Origin: Apostichopus californicus
Lineage: Eukaryota > Echinodermata > Holothuroidea > Aspidochirotida > Stichopodidae
Assembly (NCBI GenBank): GCA_020650975.1
Contig: JAIPMN010006467.1
Span: 1-55,466, forward strand
DNA: 55,466 nt
Direction: 5' to 3'
Shown: in pieces, positions 53,565 through 55,466 of the stretch
Numbering within the stretch: position 1 is the first letter of the stretch
How the letters are laid out: every line of letters begins with the position of its first letter
The notes under the pieces: generated by a model
The model's input: the letters and a program-made list of their open reading frames with translations, nothing else
The model's database searches: none
Told to the model about the DNA's origin: nothing
Program-made: the position numbers and the translations under genes

Positions 53565-54267
53565 CTAGCAAAGAAATACCAGTTCCACAATCACAAGAAT
53601 CTTCTTGGAATACAACGTGAAAACAGTTTGCAGGAAAGAAAGTTTGGCCGTGTATCGTAATATAACACACTTCTCCCACCATATCTAGTATATTTTCAGG
53701 TGATTTATACCAGAAGATATAGTTTTGGGGTGATTTAAGGCTTAGGTGTCCGGAATTAGAAGTGTCCATGCTACTTCAAATTCATTTTTGTTAATGATAA
53801 GTGCCCCTCTACCAATGGAATTGATGAATTATTACATTAACAACAAGCATTCTAGCCTTGGTATTGCCATTCCGCCATATGTACAAACCACCATGTACCT
53901 TTTTCAGCATAGGTTTTGATCTTTAGGTATGGATTTTACTGTGATGTACAGGAATGTACAGTGAAACTTCCTTTGAATCGTGTGGTAGGATAGGTATGCC
54001 GTCTTCAAATTTGAATGTTTGCTGGATACACTGAATGGTGTTCAAGATTGGGGAATTGATACAGTCTTTAATGTATTGTACATGTTGATTGAATGGTTTA
54101 ATTGTAAGTTTGTAACAAAATAAGCTGTCTTCAAATATATAATAGTTGGTTGAATTAATCGAATTAATTAAATAAGGCTGGTTGTTTATTAAAAGTCCGA
54201 TTCTGATTGTGCCTAGGTGTGCCTAGGTACAGTGAAGCAAAGCTATATACAATGCACCCACAATAAT

Positions 54268-54354
54268 GTGCTCTTTCTGCCATATACAAAAAGTGCTTTA
54301 CCGCCATGGCGGTAACATGGCGGAATGGCATTTTTTCTATGGCAGAAAGTGCAC
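54268..54354. repeat. Long imperfect palindrome centred on TTACCGCCATGGCGGTAA
   Basis: Outer arms GTGCTCTTTCTGCCATA (54268-54284) and TATGGCAGAAAGTGCAC (54338-54354) pair with one mismatch. Inside, AAAAAGTGC pairs with GCATTTTTT, and TTACCGCCATGGCGGTAA (54298-54315) is a perfect 18-bp palindrome. TGGCGGAATG and TGGCAGAAAGT text recurs just downstream, and CCATTCCGCCATA occurs at 53867. Confidence 0.75.
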
Positions 54355-55032
54355 AATTTCTATGGCAGAAAGTAAAAATGGCGGAATGACACGGCTCCCC
54401 AAGGAAAGACATAGGCCTAGTACTAAGTTAAGTGTTTACCATTAAACCTTACTTTCAAGAGGAAAAGGTATTGACAAGCTAGGCCTAGTTGTGGCTTTGG
54501 ATATTTTTGCCGTGAAACATTTAACATTATTCTTCCTAAGTTCCTACCATCCTAGACCTAAATTTGGCCTGAATTAAAGCCACATCATCTCCCATATGCA
54601 TATTTCTGAATGGCACTTAGTCTAGTCAGGGTTTTGAAAATGTTTTGTTTCCTTAAATTGCTAATATTTATCCAACCAACTCAGGCCTACAGTACTGTAG
54701 AGAGAAAAGAGAAAAAGAGAAAAGAAGTGTACATGTAAAGTATATAAGCATGTAGGCCTACATGTCAAGTACTACACTAGTATTAGTATATTAGGGAGAA
54801 GATTTGTCTCTTAGCAGATTTAAAACAAATTGTAGTGGTTTGTCCATACTACAAGTTATGAGTTACTGTACCTCAACATCTGTACTATTCTAATATGTAC
54901 AGTTTAAGGGTCAATCCATGCCAAATCAACAGTGGCCTCCACGTCGACCCTCTCAGAATCGCCTGAAATTGATATGGTGTCTTGCCATATGTCTCAAAGG
55001 ATGAAATTGGGCAAAAAAAATTTTTTAAACTT

Positions 55033-55069
55033 TTTGGTTGCTAGGATACGGCCCTGCCTAGCAACCAAA
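55033..55069. repeat. Stem-loop with perfect 13-bp arms
   Basis: TTTGGTTGCTAGG (55033-55045) and CCTAGCAACCAAA (55057-55069) are exact reverse complements with an 11-nt loop. The GTTGCTAGG / CCTAGCAAC arms resemble RFX X-box half-sites, but the spacer is too long for a standard X-box. Confidence 0.7.
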
Positions 55070-55466
55070 TCCAGATTGCATTTTAAGAGCCCTAAATTTG
55101 TGTCAAGTTTGGAGGCATCTTTTGCATAAATGTAAAGTATTTTATGTCTGATATTGCAGATATTGTGGAAGACATGTGACCAGTCTTCAAATATAGCTAA
55201 TTTTGAGGAAAATTTACGGTCTCAATTTTTCGTAACAAGTAATTAAAATGGCAGAAAATGAGATAGGGGTCTTTTCTGGCCCTACTTTGAGTGTGCTCTA
55301 TATTCACAAGCAAAGGCATGTTTGAGTTTTAATTTGCATAGGATCCTTGTCCACTGCTAGTTGTACGGGAAAAGTGCGAAAAAAAAGTCAAGCGGGTCGT
55401 ACGTTTTACGAACAGCGCCCTCAAACTTAAGAAATCTCACTTCTGGCCCTAATTGGGGGTCCAATT

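Larger units (their letters stand above)
52761..55466. other. Intergenic or first-intron DNA, no gene recognised
   Basis: No exon with protein similarity on either strand. Holds an inverted repeat (53308-53564), a long imperfect palindrome (54268-54354) and a 13-bp-arm stem-loop (55033-55069), each annotated separately. Confidence 0.55.

Overview
The window looks like genomic DNA from a marine invertebrate animal, most likely a deuterostome such as an echinoderm. That placement is an inference from protein similarity, the long AT-rich introns with many poly-G tracts and minisatellites, and the repeat types (tRNA-derived SINE with an invertebrate-type body, hAT-like MITE, Penelope-type hammerhead relic). 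Nothing bacterial is present: there are no operons, ribosome binding sites or CRISPR arrays.

One plus-strand gene fills most of the window. It is an apparently complete WASHC2 (FAM21) gene, encoding the tail subunit of the WASH complex that directs actin assembly on endosomes. I placed 30 coding exons between 4208 and 49957. All have AG acceptors and GT donors, the phases match at every junction, and the exons sum to 4491 nt (1496 residues plus stop) with no frame break. The protein has an N-terminal helical head (exons 2-6), an acidic/serine linker, about 36 LF dipeptides in acidic LFa-type motifs (exons 9-23 and 27-29), a capping-protein-interaction block (exons 26-27) and the FAM21-type C-terminus SIFDDPLNA. 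LFa motifs bind retromer VPS35.

The most unusual object lies in the 8.6-kb intron 25: a single 744-codon open frame at 40835-43069. It begins at a clean acceptor (exon start 40862) and has a phase-0 donor near its end (after 43036), so it can be spliced in frame as a 2175-nt, 725-codon cassette exactly between two conserved halves of the FAM21 motif RISALQ / ANLAINP. It is proline-rich with SH3-ligand motifs, and I do not recognise it in vertebrate FAM21. It could instead be an alternative 3'-terminal exon ending at 43069, or a nested gene.

Layout: 1-4207 is upstream DNA with a roughly 1-kb tandem duplication and a short promoter-like segment just before the ATG. 4208-37537 holds exons 1-25. 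37538-46141 is the long intron with the giant ORF and two minisatellite fields. 46142-49957 holds exons 26-30. 49958 to about 52390 is the probable 3' UTR. 52540-52760 is a CpG-richer segment with a perfect NRF1-type site and a splice donor, perhaps the promoter and non-coding first exon of a next gene. The rest is repeat-bearing intergenic or intronic DNA with palindromes.

Three exons (5, 7 and 8) have their 3' ends plus donor sites tandemly copied into the following intron, giving arrays of decoy 5' splice sites. This is a recurrent, gene-specific pattern.
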